Counted from the first letter of the stretch, positions 1 to 6,590 are shown. The stretch: DNA of 16,091 bases from a bacterium (GCA_019424865.1 JAHYYS010000057.1:1-16091); one strand, 5' to 3'. Program-made: numbers and translations. The notes: generated by a model from the letters alone, not told the origin.

Positions 1-500
1 GGCGGCTATCAGCCGCCCGCGGGCGCATAATATGCGCCCCTACGAAAGAAGGGGGCGCTGTGCCGCAGAGCTGCGCGGTTTCTGTTGCCTGCCCTGTCCC
101 GGCGGCCTCGTAGGGGCGGCTATCAGCCGCCCGTGGGCGCATAATATGCGCCCCTACGAAAGAAGGGGCCGCTGTGCCGCAGTGCTGCGCGGTTTCTGTT
201 GCCTGCCCCGTCTCGGTGGGGGCGTAGGGGCGGATATGAGCCGCCCGCCGGGCGCATAATATGCGCCCCTACGAAAGGGGTGCCGCTATGCCGCAGAGTT
301 GCGCGGTTTCTTTTGCCCACCCCCGTTCCGGTGGGGGCGTAGGGGCGGCTATGAGCCGCCCGCGGGCGCACAATGTGCGCCCCTACGAAAGGGGTGCCGC
401 TATGCCGCAGAGCTGCGCGGTTTCTGTTGCCCGCCCCCGTTCCGGTGGGACCGTAGGGGCGGCTATCAGCCGCCCGCGGGCGCACAATGTGCACCCCTAC
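1..500. repeat. Tandem array of five nested-palindrome repeats, ~114-bp period
   Basis: Five copies of a 48-49-bp palindromic core lie at about 1-44 (left end cut by the window), 110-157, 224-272, 339-386 and 453-500. They are joined by a conserved ~66-bp spacer, giving a regular 114-115-bp period. Each core has outer arms GTAGGGGCG and CGCCCCTAC enclosing two inner hairpins: GGCGGCT/AGCCGCC with a 3-nt loop, and GGGCGCAT/ATGCGCCC with a 3-nt loop. In copies 4 and 5 the second hairpin changes to CAC...GTG, a compensated T-A to C-G swap, which suggests the fold is maintained. Copy 3 (first hairpin) and copy 5 (second hairpin) each carry one mismatch. Short open frames across the array are by-products of the period. 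The array ends 83 bases before cobB. It resembles REP/MITE-like intergenic repeats; function unknown. Confidence 0.9.
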
Positions 501-542
501 GAAAGGGGTGCCGCCCCGCATATGGAAAAGGGCCGGCGGATG

Positions 543-551
543 TGATATACT
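543..551 (+). promoter_or_regulatory. Extended -10 promoter of the cobB operon
   Basis: TG at 543-544, one base, then TATACT at 546-551 makes an extended -10 element about 33 bases before the cobB start. No good -35 box is visible at the usual distance, which is common for extended -10 promoters. The start of transcription would be near 558. Confidence 0.5.
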
Positions 552-583
552 GAATCAAAACACAGATTTGGAGGGAACCTACT

Positions 584-1309
584 ATGACCGACAAACTGAA
601 AACCCTGCAAAACTGGATTGACGACAGCCGTTCCATCGTCTTTTTCGGCGGGGCCGGGGTGAGCACCGAGTCGGGCATCCCCGACTTCCGCAGCGTGGAC
701 GGGCTTTATAACCAGAAGTACGACTATCCCCCGGAGGAAATTTTAAGCCGCACCTTTTTTGATGCCCGGCCCGAGGAATTTTACCGCTTTTACCGGGACA
801 AGATGCTCTGCCTGGACGCCCGGCCCAACGCGGCCCACAAAAAGCTGGCCCAGCTGGAGGCGGCGGGGAAGCTGCGCTCGGTGGTGACCCAGAACATCGA
901 CGGACTGCACCAGCTGGCGGGCTCCAGGCGGGTGTGGGAGCTCCACGGCAGCGTCCACCGCAACCACTGCATGCGCTGTCACAAGGGCTATCCCGTGGAG
1001 TTCATCCGGGACAGCGCCGGGGTGCCCCGGTGCACCTGCGGCGGCATTGTCAAGCCCGACGTGGTGCTCTATGAGGAGGCCCTGGACAGCAGCGTGCTGG
1101 AGGGGGCCCTGAAGGACATCCAGCGGGCGGACATGCTGATCATCGGGGGGACCTCGCTGGCGGTGTACCCGGCGGCCAGTCTGGTGCGCTACTACCGGGG
1201 CAGCCGGCTGGTGCTCATCAACAAGAGCCCCACCCCCTATGACGCCCACGCAAATCTGGTGATTGCCGGGCCCATCGGGGAGATTCTGGGGGCGGTGAAG
1301 GCGGAGTAG
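584..1309 (+). CDS. cobB: NAD-dependent protein deacylase, sirtuin (Sir2/CobB family)
   Basis: A 241-aa, full-length bacterial sirtuin that removes acyl groups from protein lysines using NAD+, giving nicotinamide and O-acyl-ADP-ribose in the cytoplasm. Visible motifs are the NAD-binding GAGVSTESGIPDFRS (residues 23-37), TQNIDGLHQLAG (102-113), the catalytic His in ELHGS (H121), a zinc site formed by C129, C132, C150 and C152, and GGTSLAVYPA near residue 188. All catalytic elements are intact. The ATG is preceded by GGAGGG at 570-575, so the start is well supported. It is the first gene of an apparent operon with the DUF308 and Smr genes (37 bases to the next start). The neighbours do not reveal a specific substrate. 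Class assignment within the sirtuins (deacetylase versus desuccinylase) cannot be settled by eye. Confidence 0.95.
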   Translation: MTDKLKTLQNWIDDSRSIVFFGGAGVSTESGIPDFRSVDGLYNQKYDYPPEEILSRTFFDARPEEFYRFYRDKMLCLDARPNAAHKKLAQLEAAGKLRSVVTQNIDGLHQLAGSRRVWELHGSVHRNHCMRCHKGYPVEFIRDSAGVPRCTCGGIVKPDVVLYEEALDSSVLEGALKDIQRADMLIIGGTSLAVYPAASLVRYYRGSRLVLINKSPTPYDAHANLVIAGPIGEILGAVKAE

Positions 1310-1346
1310 GGGCTCCGCCGCCATCTCACAACAGGGAGGACTTGAT

Positions 1347-1916
1347 ATGAAAAGCGTGCTTCGTCAACAGCGCCGCAGCAGCATTGCGGCGGCGGTGGTC
1401 ACCCTGCTGCTGGGGCTGGCCCTGGTGTTCTGGCCGAACCGCTCCGTGGGGATTTTGTGTATGCTGCTGGGGGCGGCCGTTCTGCTGACGGGTATCCTCT
1501 ATATTCTGGGGTGGTTCAGCCGGCACAGGGATCGGGTGTCCGCCCTGGTGCTGCTGCCCGGCGTGGTGTTCTGCGGGCTGGGGGTGTGGATGCTGTCCAG
1601 TCCGGCGTCCCTGATCCGGGTGGTACAGTATATTTTCGGCGCGGTGCTGCTGTTTCACGGGGTGGTGGACCTGCAGGCCGCCTGGACGCTGATGAGCCGG
1701 CGCTGGCCCCGGTGGTGGCTGGATATGATTCTGGGCGCGCTGACCCTGGCGCTGGGCGTGCTGGTGCTGATCAACCCCTTTGGGGCCTTTGCCGCCCTGG
1801 TGGTGCTCATCGGGCTGTCCCTGGTGTTTGACGGGGCCAGCGACCTGTATCTGATTTGGCGGCTGAGCCGGGCCTTCCGGGATCTGGATCAGGGGGAGGG
1901 CGGCTGGTTTGAGTGA
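1347..1916 (+). CDS. DUF308/HdeD-like six-helix membrane protein
   Basis: A 189-aa very hydrophobic protein with about six predicted membrane segments (roughly 13-30, 33-57, 63-85, 88-112, 122-144 and 147-173), arranged as repeated two-helix units with Gly-rich faces. This pattern, including FWPNRSVGIL and the later internal repeat ending FDGASDLYLIW, matches the HdeD/DUF308 family. In enterobacteria HdeD is tied to acid resistance, but the function of Firmicutes members is not known. The ATG follows GGGAGGA at 1334-1340. The 3' end overlaps the next gene by 8 bases, implying translational coupling with the Smr protein. Confidence 0.85.
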   Translation: MKSVLRQQRRSSIAAAVVTLLLGLALVFWPNRSVGILCMLLGAAVLLTGILYILGWFSRHRDRVSALVLLPGVVFCGLGVWMLSSPASLIRVVQYIFGAVLLFHGVVDLQAAWTLMSRRWPRWWLDMILGALTLALGVLVLINPFGAFAALVVLIGLSLVFDGASDLYLIWRLSRAFRDLDQGEGGWFE

Positions 1917-2253
1917 GCTGCGGGAGGTCAATCTGGAGCGGGGGATGCCCCGGGCGGACCAGGCCATCCGCCAGATGACCTTTGAGATCCGCCGCAGCCG
2001 CAGCCTGGGCTATACTGCCCTGAAGGTGATCCACGGCTATGGCTCCACCGGCGCGGGGGGCCGCATTCGGGTGGAGGCCCGGGGCTGTCTGGAGCGGATG
2101 AAGCGCCGGGGGGAGATTGCAGACTTTATCCCCGGGGAGAACTTCTCCATTTTCCACCCCGCCACCCTGGCCGCCTTCCGCCGCTGCGGCGCCCTGCGCC
2201 GGGACCGGGATTTGGAGCGGCACAACAACGGCGTGACCTTTATTATATTATAA
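1909..2253 (+). CDS. Degenerate Smr (MutS2 C-terminal-like) domain protein
   Basis: A 114-aa protein made essentially of one Smr domain. The diagnostic loop HGYGSTGAGGRIR is at residues 42-54, preceded by the amphipathic helix and TALKVI strand typical of the family. The other family hallmark, LDLHG near the N terminus, is replaced by VNLERGMPRADQA, so the nuclease activity seen in some Smr proteins may be lost. The rest of the protein (about 66-114) is basic and Arg-rich. The start is a TTG at 1909 with AGGGGGAGGG at 1891-1900 placed correctly. The nearby GTG at 1913 is out of frame. It overlaps the DUF308 gene by 8 bases and is the last gene of the operon. Nucleic acid binding is inferred from the fold only. 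Confidence 0.75.
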   Translation: MSELREVNLERGMPRADQAIRQMTFEIRRSRSLGYTALKVIHGYGSTGAGGRIRVEARGCLERMKRRGEIADFIPGENFSIFHPATLAAFRRCGALRRDRDLERHNNGVTFIIL

Positions 2254-2269
2254 TGAGAAAAGAATCAGT

Positions 2270-2308
2270 GCCGCAGGCGGGACCGGATATTCTGGCCCCG
2301 CCTGCGGC
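2270..2308. terminator. Terminator-type hairpin, first (left) copy
   Basis: Perfect GC-rich arms GCCGCAGGCGGG and CCCGCCTGCGGC-type ends form a strong hairpin 17 bases after the Smr stop. This copy is repeated with a single difference at 2526-2564. On the minus strand it is followed by a T-rich stretch (ATTCTTTTCTC) within a few bases. On the plus strand no T-tract follows, because the inserted element begins immediately. It probably once formed one bidirectional terminator between the convergent Smr and cca genes. Confidence 0.75.
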
Positions 2309-2525
2309 TGAGACTGTCGAAAAACCTCCCGCAAAGGAAAGCCTCGCAGAGTTCCTGCGGCCGCAGCCGCAGGAATCAAATTAAAATTTGTCATTTCCGA
2401 GGACATGCGCCTCGGAAATGACACCTCTCGCGCAAGATGGGCTGACTTTTCCATCAGGAATCGAGGCCCATCTTGCGCGCATCCTTCTCAAAAAAGTGGC
2501 CTTGGCCACTTTTTTGACACGCTGA
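2309..2525. mobile_element. Structured MITE-like element, copy A
   Basis: A 217-bp non-coding insert lies exactly between two copies of a 39-bp terminator hairpin. Its ends are imperfect inverted repeats: TGAGACTGTCGAAAAA on the left, and TCAGCGTGTCAAAAAA read inward from the right. Inside are four hairpins. Hairpin I is 2352-2375 (9-bp stem, loop CCGCAG). Hairpin II is 2390-2422 (13-bp stem, loop ACATGCG). Stem III is 2429-2442 with 2466-2479 (14 bp, enclosing a small inner hairpin). Hairpin IV is 2488-2517 (14-bp perfect arms with A6/T6 tracts, which would end transcription in both directions). It shares layout, loops and linkers with 9086-9311. No protein is encoded. A structured RNA is an alternative reading. 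Confidence 0.75.
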
Positions 2526-2564
2526 GCCGCAGGCGGGACCGGATATTCCGGCCCCGCCTGCGGC
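2526..2564 (+). terminator. Terminator hairpin, second (right) copy
   Basis: This is a direct repeat of 2270-2308 with one difference in the loop-side region (T to C). On the plus strand it is followed by TTTCT, so this copy carries the T-tract for the Smr operon. It ends 11 bases before the cca stop codon on the other strand. Confidence 0.7.
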
Positions 2565-2575
2565 TTTCTAATCTG

Positions 2576-3895
2576 CTAATCCCATTGCTTCAGCAGCGGG
2601 AGCAGGTCCTCCCGCCGGTTGGGCAGCCTCCCCTCGGCCACCTGCTCCAGCAGGCCGTGGAGGGCCCGCCCGATGGCGGGGCCCTCCAGCCCGGCGGCCA
2701 GGGCGTCCCGGCCGTTCACCGCCAGCTCCTTCAGAGTCAGGCAGGGGCGCTGGGCCAGCAGGGCCCGGGCCTTCTCCGCCGCCTGCTCCAGGTGCGCCAG
2801 CCCGTCCGGCTCCCCCGGCGCGCAGGCCAGGGCGTCGGCCCGCTTGAGCTCCAAAAGCTGGAAGAAGGCTTCCTCCCCCAGCCGGGAGAGCCACCGCCCC
2901 GTCCAGCTGCGGCCCCCCTCCACCGGCAGGTGGTGGCGCTCCACCAGCAGCACCGCCCGCTCCCGCAGGGCGGTGTCCAGCCGCAGCCGGGTCAGGGCGT
3001 CCCGGGCCAGCTCGGCGCTCACCCTGGGGTGGCCGTAAAAATGGCCCGTCCCAGTCGCGTCCAGGGTGAAGACGGCGGGTTTGCCCGCGTCGTGGAGCAG
3101 GGCGGCCAGCCGCAGGGCGGGGACGGGGGCGACCTGCTCCAGGGCCTTGACGCTGTGGGTGTACACGTCCCAGCAGTGGTGGGGATTGCGCTGGTCAAAG
3201 CCCACACAGGGGCCCAGCTCCGGGAGGACCTGGACCGCCGCCTCGGGGAAGGCCAGCAGCACGTCCCCGGCGGCGGGGGCGCACAGCAGGCGGATCCACT
3301 CGGCGGAAATCCGCTCCCAGGCCACAAAGGACAGCTGGGAGACGTGCCGGCGCAGGGCGGCGGCGGTGTCGGGGCACAGGGAGAAGGACAGCTGGGCGGC
3401 CAGCCGCAGCCCCCGGAGCACCCGCAGGGCGTCCTCCTCAAAGCGCCGGTCCGGCTCTCCCACGCAGCGCACCACGCCCTGCTCCAGGTCAGCCCGGCCG
3501 CCGAAGGGGTCGATCAGCCCCTCCGAACCCCAGGCCATGGCGTTGACGGTGAAGTCCCGCCGGGCCAGATCCTCCTCCAGGCTGTGGGTGAAGGCCACCT
3601 GGTCGGGGCGGCGGTGGTCGGAGTAGCGCCCCTCCCGTCGGAAGGTGGTCACCTCCACCGGAAGGCCGTCGGCCAGGACGGTGACGGTGCCGTGCCGGAT
3701 TCCCACGTCCAGACACTGCCACCGGCCGCAGGCGGCCAGAATCTCCTCCGGACGGGCGGAGGTGGCGGCGTCATAGTCGTGCGGGGGGCGGGAGAGCAGG
3801 CTGTCCCGTACACAGCCCCCCACCAGCACCGCCCGGTGTCCTGCCTCCTCCAGACAACGCACCATCGCCAGCGCCCTGGGATCCCATGGTATCAA
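2576..3895 (-). CDS. cca: CCA tRNA nucleotidyltransferase (CCA-adding enzyme)
   Basis: This class II polymerase-beta-like nucleotidyltransferase adds or repairs the 3' CCA of tRNAs in the cytoplasm. From the chosen TTG start the protein is 439 aa. The head domain has GGCVRD (26-31) and the metal-binding DYD (40-42). Later come RRDFTVNAMA (112-121) and EEDALRVLRGLRLA (153-166), then a C-terminal HD domain with LLHDAGKP (H268, D269), as in many clostridial members. The open frame extends to 3970, but a sigma-A promoter lies inside that extension. TTG at 3893-3895 has GGGAGG at good spacing, just after a small CCGGCC/GGCCGG hairpin. It is separated from the upstream glycosyltransferase by this promoter. 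Confidence 0.93.
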   Translation of the reverse strand: MIPWDPRALAMVRCLEEAGHRAVLVGGCVRDSLLSRPPHDYDAATSARPEEILAACGRWQCLDVGIRHGTVTVLADGLPVEVTTFRREGRYSDHRRPDQVAFTHSLEEDLARRDFTVNAMAWGSEGLIDPFGGRADLEQGVVRCVGEPDRRFEEDALRVLRGLRLAAQLSFSLCPDTAAALRRHVSQLSFVAWERISAEWIRLLCAPAAGDVLLAFPEAAVQVLPELGPCVGFDQRNPHHCWDVYTHSVKALEQVAPVPALRLAALLHDAGKPAVFTLDATGTGHFYGHPRVSAELARDALTRLRLDTALRERAVLLVERHHLPVEGGRSWTGRWLSRLGEEAFFQLLELKRADALACAPGEPDGLAHLEQAAEKARALLAQRPCLTLKELAVNGRDALAAGLEGPAIGRALHGLLEQVAEGRLPNRREDLLPLLKQWD

Positions 3896-3941
3896 GCTGC
3901 CCGCCTCCCTCTTCCGGCCTCCGGGCCGGTTTTCTGGTGCC

Positions 3942-3970
3942 ATCATAGCAAAGGGGCGGGGAAAAGGCAA
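3942..3970 (-). promoter_or_regulatory. Sigma-A promoter of cca
   Basis: Reading the minus strand, TTGCCT (3965-3970) is the -35 box and TATGAT (3942-3947) the -10 box, with a 17-base spacer. It starts 12 bases after the stop codon of the upstream glycosyltransferase. It predicts a leader of about 40 bases before the TTG start of cca, and rules out the upstream ATG codons as starts for this transcript. Confidence 0.7.
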
Positions 3971-3982
3971 GAGGGGGCGAGG

Positions 3983-5062
3983 CTAATCCGCCAGCTTCTC
4001 CAGCAGATCCACATTGCCCCGCAGCCGATCGCTGTCCGGCTCCAGAGCCAGGGCCCGCCGGGCCGCCTCCAGCGCCTGGGGGATGCGCCCCGTGTGGTAA
4101 AAGGCGATGGCGCGCAGGTCGTGGGGCAGACTGCCCCAGGGGGCGGCCTCGCAGATATAGGTGCGGGGCCGGCGGGTGATGGCCAGGGCGCAGCCGGTGA
4201 AGTAGAGCACGCCGTCCCAGTTCTCCTGGCGGTAGAGCAGCATGGCCAGCTCCAGATAGGCCTCCCGCAGGTGGGGAGCCTGGGCGATGGCACGGAGATA
4301 CCAGTCCCGGGCAGCAGAGGAATCCCCCTTTTCCGCCCAGGCCCGGGCGAGATAGCGCATGGAGGCCGCCCGCTCGTCCGCCCAGGTGGCGGTGGGCATG
4401 GACAGATGGCGCTCCAGGGTGCGGATGCAGTCGTCCCACCGGCCCCGGAACAGATACTCCCGGCCCAGGTAGTGGACATTCCGGTCGTCCTCCGGCTCCT
4501 CCTGTACCGACAGCTCCAGCAGGGGCAGATACTGCCCCCGGGACTTGCGGCCGTCCGGGTGGTGATCCAGCTGGACGCCCTCCGCAGTCACGGTGGGACC
4601 GGGGGCGCCCGGGCCCGTCCAGCGCAGCACCTCGTGGACGGGGTGGACCCAGCGGTAGCCCCGGCGGGCGTGGATCTTCTCCTGCCAGAACACCACCCCC
4701 TCCGACCCGTCCGGGTTGAAGGACCAGGTGTAGCGGTAGGCCGCCTGCCCACACCCCGGCTGCCAGGCGGCCTCCAGGGCGGCGCGCCAGCCGGGGCGGA
4801 ACACCTCGTCCAGGTCGGTACACACGCAGATGTCCGCATCCTCCGGGACCAGGTCCAGGGAGCGGTTGCGGGCCGTGTCAAAGCGCCAGGGGGAGATCAG
4901 CTCCTGCGAAACCTGCGCGCCCAGGGCGCGCAGCCGATCCGGCGTACCGTCATCAGAGCCGGTGTCCAGCACCACCACCTGGTCGGCCTCGGACATGGAG
5001 CACATCCAGCGCTGGGCAAACTGCACCTCGTTTTTGCAGATAGCGTATACCACAATGTTCAT
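3983..5062 (-). CDS. GT2-family glycosyltransferase with C-terminal TPR-like repeats
   Basis: A 359-aa soluble protein. The N-terminal GT-A domain shows ICKNE (8-12), VVVLDTGSDDGT (29-40), a metal-binding DLD in CTDLDEVF (83-85) and a VHPVHE motif (139-144). The second half (about 177-359) consists of helical TPR-like repeats. This layout is shared by peptide/protein glycosyltransferases such as SunS and by other GT2-TPR enzymes of Firmicutes. The start is the ATG at 5060-5062 with GGAGG at 5068-5072; the open frame extends 30 codons further upstream without a ribosome site. It lies 86 bases downstream of the collagen-like gene on the same strand, separated by a terminator hairpin. Modification of the Thr-rich collagen protein is a reasonable inference, not shown. 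Sugar donor unknown. Confidence 0.85.
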   Translation of the reverse strand: MNIVVYAICKNEVQFAQRWMCSMSEADQVVVLDTGSDDGTPDRLRALGAQVSQELISPWRFDTARNRSLDLVPEDADICVCTDLDEVFRPGWRAALEAAWQPGCGQAAYRYTWSFNPDGSEGVVFWQEKIHARRGYRWVHPVHEVLRWTGPGAPGPTVTAEGVQLDHHPDGRKSRGQYLPLLELSVQEEPEDDRNVHYLGREYLFRGRWDDCIRTLERHLSMPTATWADERAASMRYLARAWAEKGDSSAARDWYLRAIAQAPHLREAYLELAMLLYRQENWDGVLYFTGCALAITRRPRTYICEAAPWGSLPHDLRAIAFYHTGRIPQALEAARRALALEPDSDRLRGNVDLLEKLAD

Positions 5063-5097
5063 AGAGACCTCCGGAATCAAGTCTGGCGGATAGGGAA

Positions 5098-5130
5098 AGC
5101 CGGGGCGGAGCTGTGTGCTCCGCCCCGGCT
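5098..5130 (-). terminator. Terminator of the collagen-like gene
   Basis: Perfect 14-bp arms (AGCCGGGGCGGAGC at 5098-5111, its complement at 5117-5130) with a 5-base loop. On the minus strand they are followed by TTTCCCTATC. The hairpin sits 18 bases after the collagen-like stop and before the glycosyltransferase ribosome site. The weak T-tract may allow some read-through into the glycosyltransferase. Confidence 0.75.
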
Positions 5131-5148
5131 GCAGCGGCCGTTCAGCCG

Positions 5149-6558
5149 TCAAGACGCGGATGGAATATCCCCCAGACGGGTGATGGTCATGGCGATGGCG
5201 CTGTACAGGAAGCTGCCGCCGGTGCCCTCAATTTCAAGGGCAGAGGGGGCAGAGGATACCGCGACAGGCACTGCCAGAGAGACGTTTGCCACGTCGGAGG
5301 AGGTGTGGAAGGTGTGGAGCACCGTACCTCCCGGGACGGCGGCACCGCCCTGCTGAAGCGTGACAGCGATGCTGAGGGGGAAGTTAACGCCGGAGGCGGG
5401 GGCGATGGCACCGTGGAAGGTGACAGAGTATACGCCGGGGGTGTTGATGGTAAAGGTGCCGCTCCCCGCAGTGTGGGAGATGGCGGAGCCGTAGGACAGC
5501 CCGTTGCGGTCAAACAGCAGTGCCGCGCCTGATGTGCCCGACTGGGGGGGCGTGGAATAGGCAGAGAGAAGAACGGGGGAAGCGGAGGAACCGGAGTCCC
5601 CTCTGGGGATGGTGAAGTTCAGTACGGCGTCCTGCTCTGTGCCGGAATTGGTGACGGCGGCGTCCGAGCCGGGGTCGCCGGTGGTGACAGTGCCCACCCG
5701 GACTGTAGCGGAAGAGCCCTCTTCCCCGCTGGGCCCCGTCGGTCCGGTTGGACCTGTGGGACCCTGGGGGCCTGTTGGGCCGGTTGGGCCAGTGGCGCCC
5801 GCGGCGCCTGTTGCCCCGGTTGGGCCAGTTGGGCCAGCAGCACCCGCGGCGCCGGTTGCCCCGGTTGGGCCGGTTGGGCCAGTGGCACCCGCGGCGCCGG
5901 TTGCCCCGGTTGCCCCGGTTGGGCCGGTGGGGCCAGCAGCGCCCGCGGCGCCGGTTGGGCCGGTGGGGCCAGCAGCGCCCGCGGCGCCGGTTGCCCCGGT
6001 CGGTCCGGTTGGGCCGGTAGCGCCCGCAGCGCCGGTTGCCCCGGTTGGGCCAGTTGGGCCAGCAGCGCCCGCGGCGCCGGTTGCCCCGGTCGGTCCGGTT
6101 GGGCCGGTAGCGCCCGCAGCGCCGGTTGCCCCGGTTGGGCCGGTTGGGCCAGTGGCACCTGCGGCGCCGGTTGCTCCGGTCGGGCCGGTGGGGCCAGCAG
6201 CTCCCACGGCGCCGGCGGGGCCTGGAATGCCCTGGGGACCGGTGGGACCGGCTGCGCCGTCAGGACCCGGAATCCCCTGTGGTCCGGTTGGGCCGGTTGG
6301 ACCCGCGGCACCTGCGGCGCCAGTTGCCCCGGTGGGCCCGGTTGGCCCAGTTGGGCCGGTGGCTCCGGCCGCCCCAGTGGGCCCTGTGGGACCTGTGGGC
6401 CCGGGACAAGGAGCAGGGGGACAAGGCGGCGGGCAGGGAGGCGGGCAGGGAGGCGGGCAGCAGGGGGCCGGCGGACAGCAGCCTGCTCCGCCGGTCAGAT
6501 GGGCCACCACGCCGTCCCTGCGGGCTGCGTCCCAATCTGAAGCACGATATCGATTCAT
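5149..6558 (-). CDS. Collagen-like (Gly-X-Y) spore/surface protein with BclA-like layout
   Basis: A 469-aa protein. Residues 1-26 are a polar leader with no signal peptide. Residues 27-52 form a Cys/Pro comb with eight cysteines (27, 28, 33, 34, 38, 42, 46, 51). About 76 uninterrupted Gly-X-Y triplets (53-280), mostly GPT, GAT and GAA, follow. A ~189-residue C-terminal beta-rich domain with TVRVGTVTTGDPG and LNFTIPRGDSG probably trimerises the fibre like a C1q/TNF-type head. The order leader, Cys-Pro stretch, GPT collagen and beta head matches BclA-type exosporium proteins of Clostridia and Bacilli. The start is ATG at 6556-6558 with AAAGGAG six bases upstream. The frame stays open far upstream only as a shadow of glpK. 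A spore-surface location is inferred from the family. Confidence 0.85.
   Translation of the reverse strand: MNRYRASDWDAARRDGVVAHLTGGAGCCPPAPCCPPPCPPPCPPPCPPAPCPGPTGPTGPTGAAGATGPTGPTGPTGATGAAGAAGPTGPTGPQGIPGPDGAAGPTGPQGIPGPAGAVGAAGPTGPTGATGAAGATGPTGPTGATGAAGATGPTGPTGATGAAGAAGPTGPTGATGAAGATGPTGPTGATGAAGAAGPTGPTGAAGAAGPTGPTGATGATGAAGATGPTGPTGATGAAGAAGPTGPTGATGAAGATGPTGPTGPQGPTGPTGPTGPSGEEGSSATVRVGTVTTGDPGSDAAVTNSGTEQDAVLNFTIPRGDSGSSASPVLLSAYSTPPQSGTSGAALLFDRNGLSYGSAISHTAGSGTFTINTPGVYSVTFHGAIAPASGVNFPLSIAVTLQQGGAAVPGGTVLHTFHTSSDVANVSLAVPVAVSSAPSALEIEGTGGSFLYSAIAMTITRLGDIPSAS
5719..6402 (-). repeat. Collagen-coding repeat tract with 45-bp units
   Basis: The Gly-X-Y part of the collagen-like gene. 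Between 5773 and 6177 it is made of about nine tandem units, mostly 45 bp (15 aa: GAT GAA GAT/GAA GPT GPT), with one 12-aa and one 18-aa variant. Near-identical units of different length suggest expansion and contraction by slippage or recombination, so length should vary between strains. Confidence 0.85.
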
Positions 6559-6590
6559 AAAACGCTCCTTTAGACATACGGTGGAATGAA

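Noticed and set aside
32..553. Several short frames in the 5' repeat array and a CRISPR-like regularity
   Set aside because: The frames repeat with the array period and have no ribosome sites. The spacers between palindromes are themselves conserved, whereas CRISPR spacers are unique, and the period is too long.
2405..5356. A 983-aa open frame on the plus strand across cca and the glycosyltransferase
   Set aside because: It is a Pro/Gln/Gly/Val-rich shadow of two clear minus-strand genes, with no ribosome site and no domain; long open antisense frames are expected at this GC content.
5609..6589. Plus-strand repetitive frame (GPVGPVAPAAPV-type) opposite the collagen gene
   Set aside because: It is simply the complement of the Gly-X-Y repeats; the minus strand has the ribosome site and a complete protein layout.
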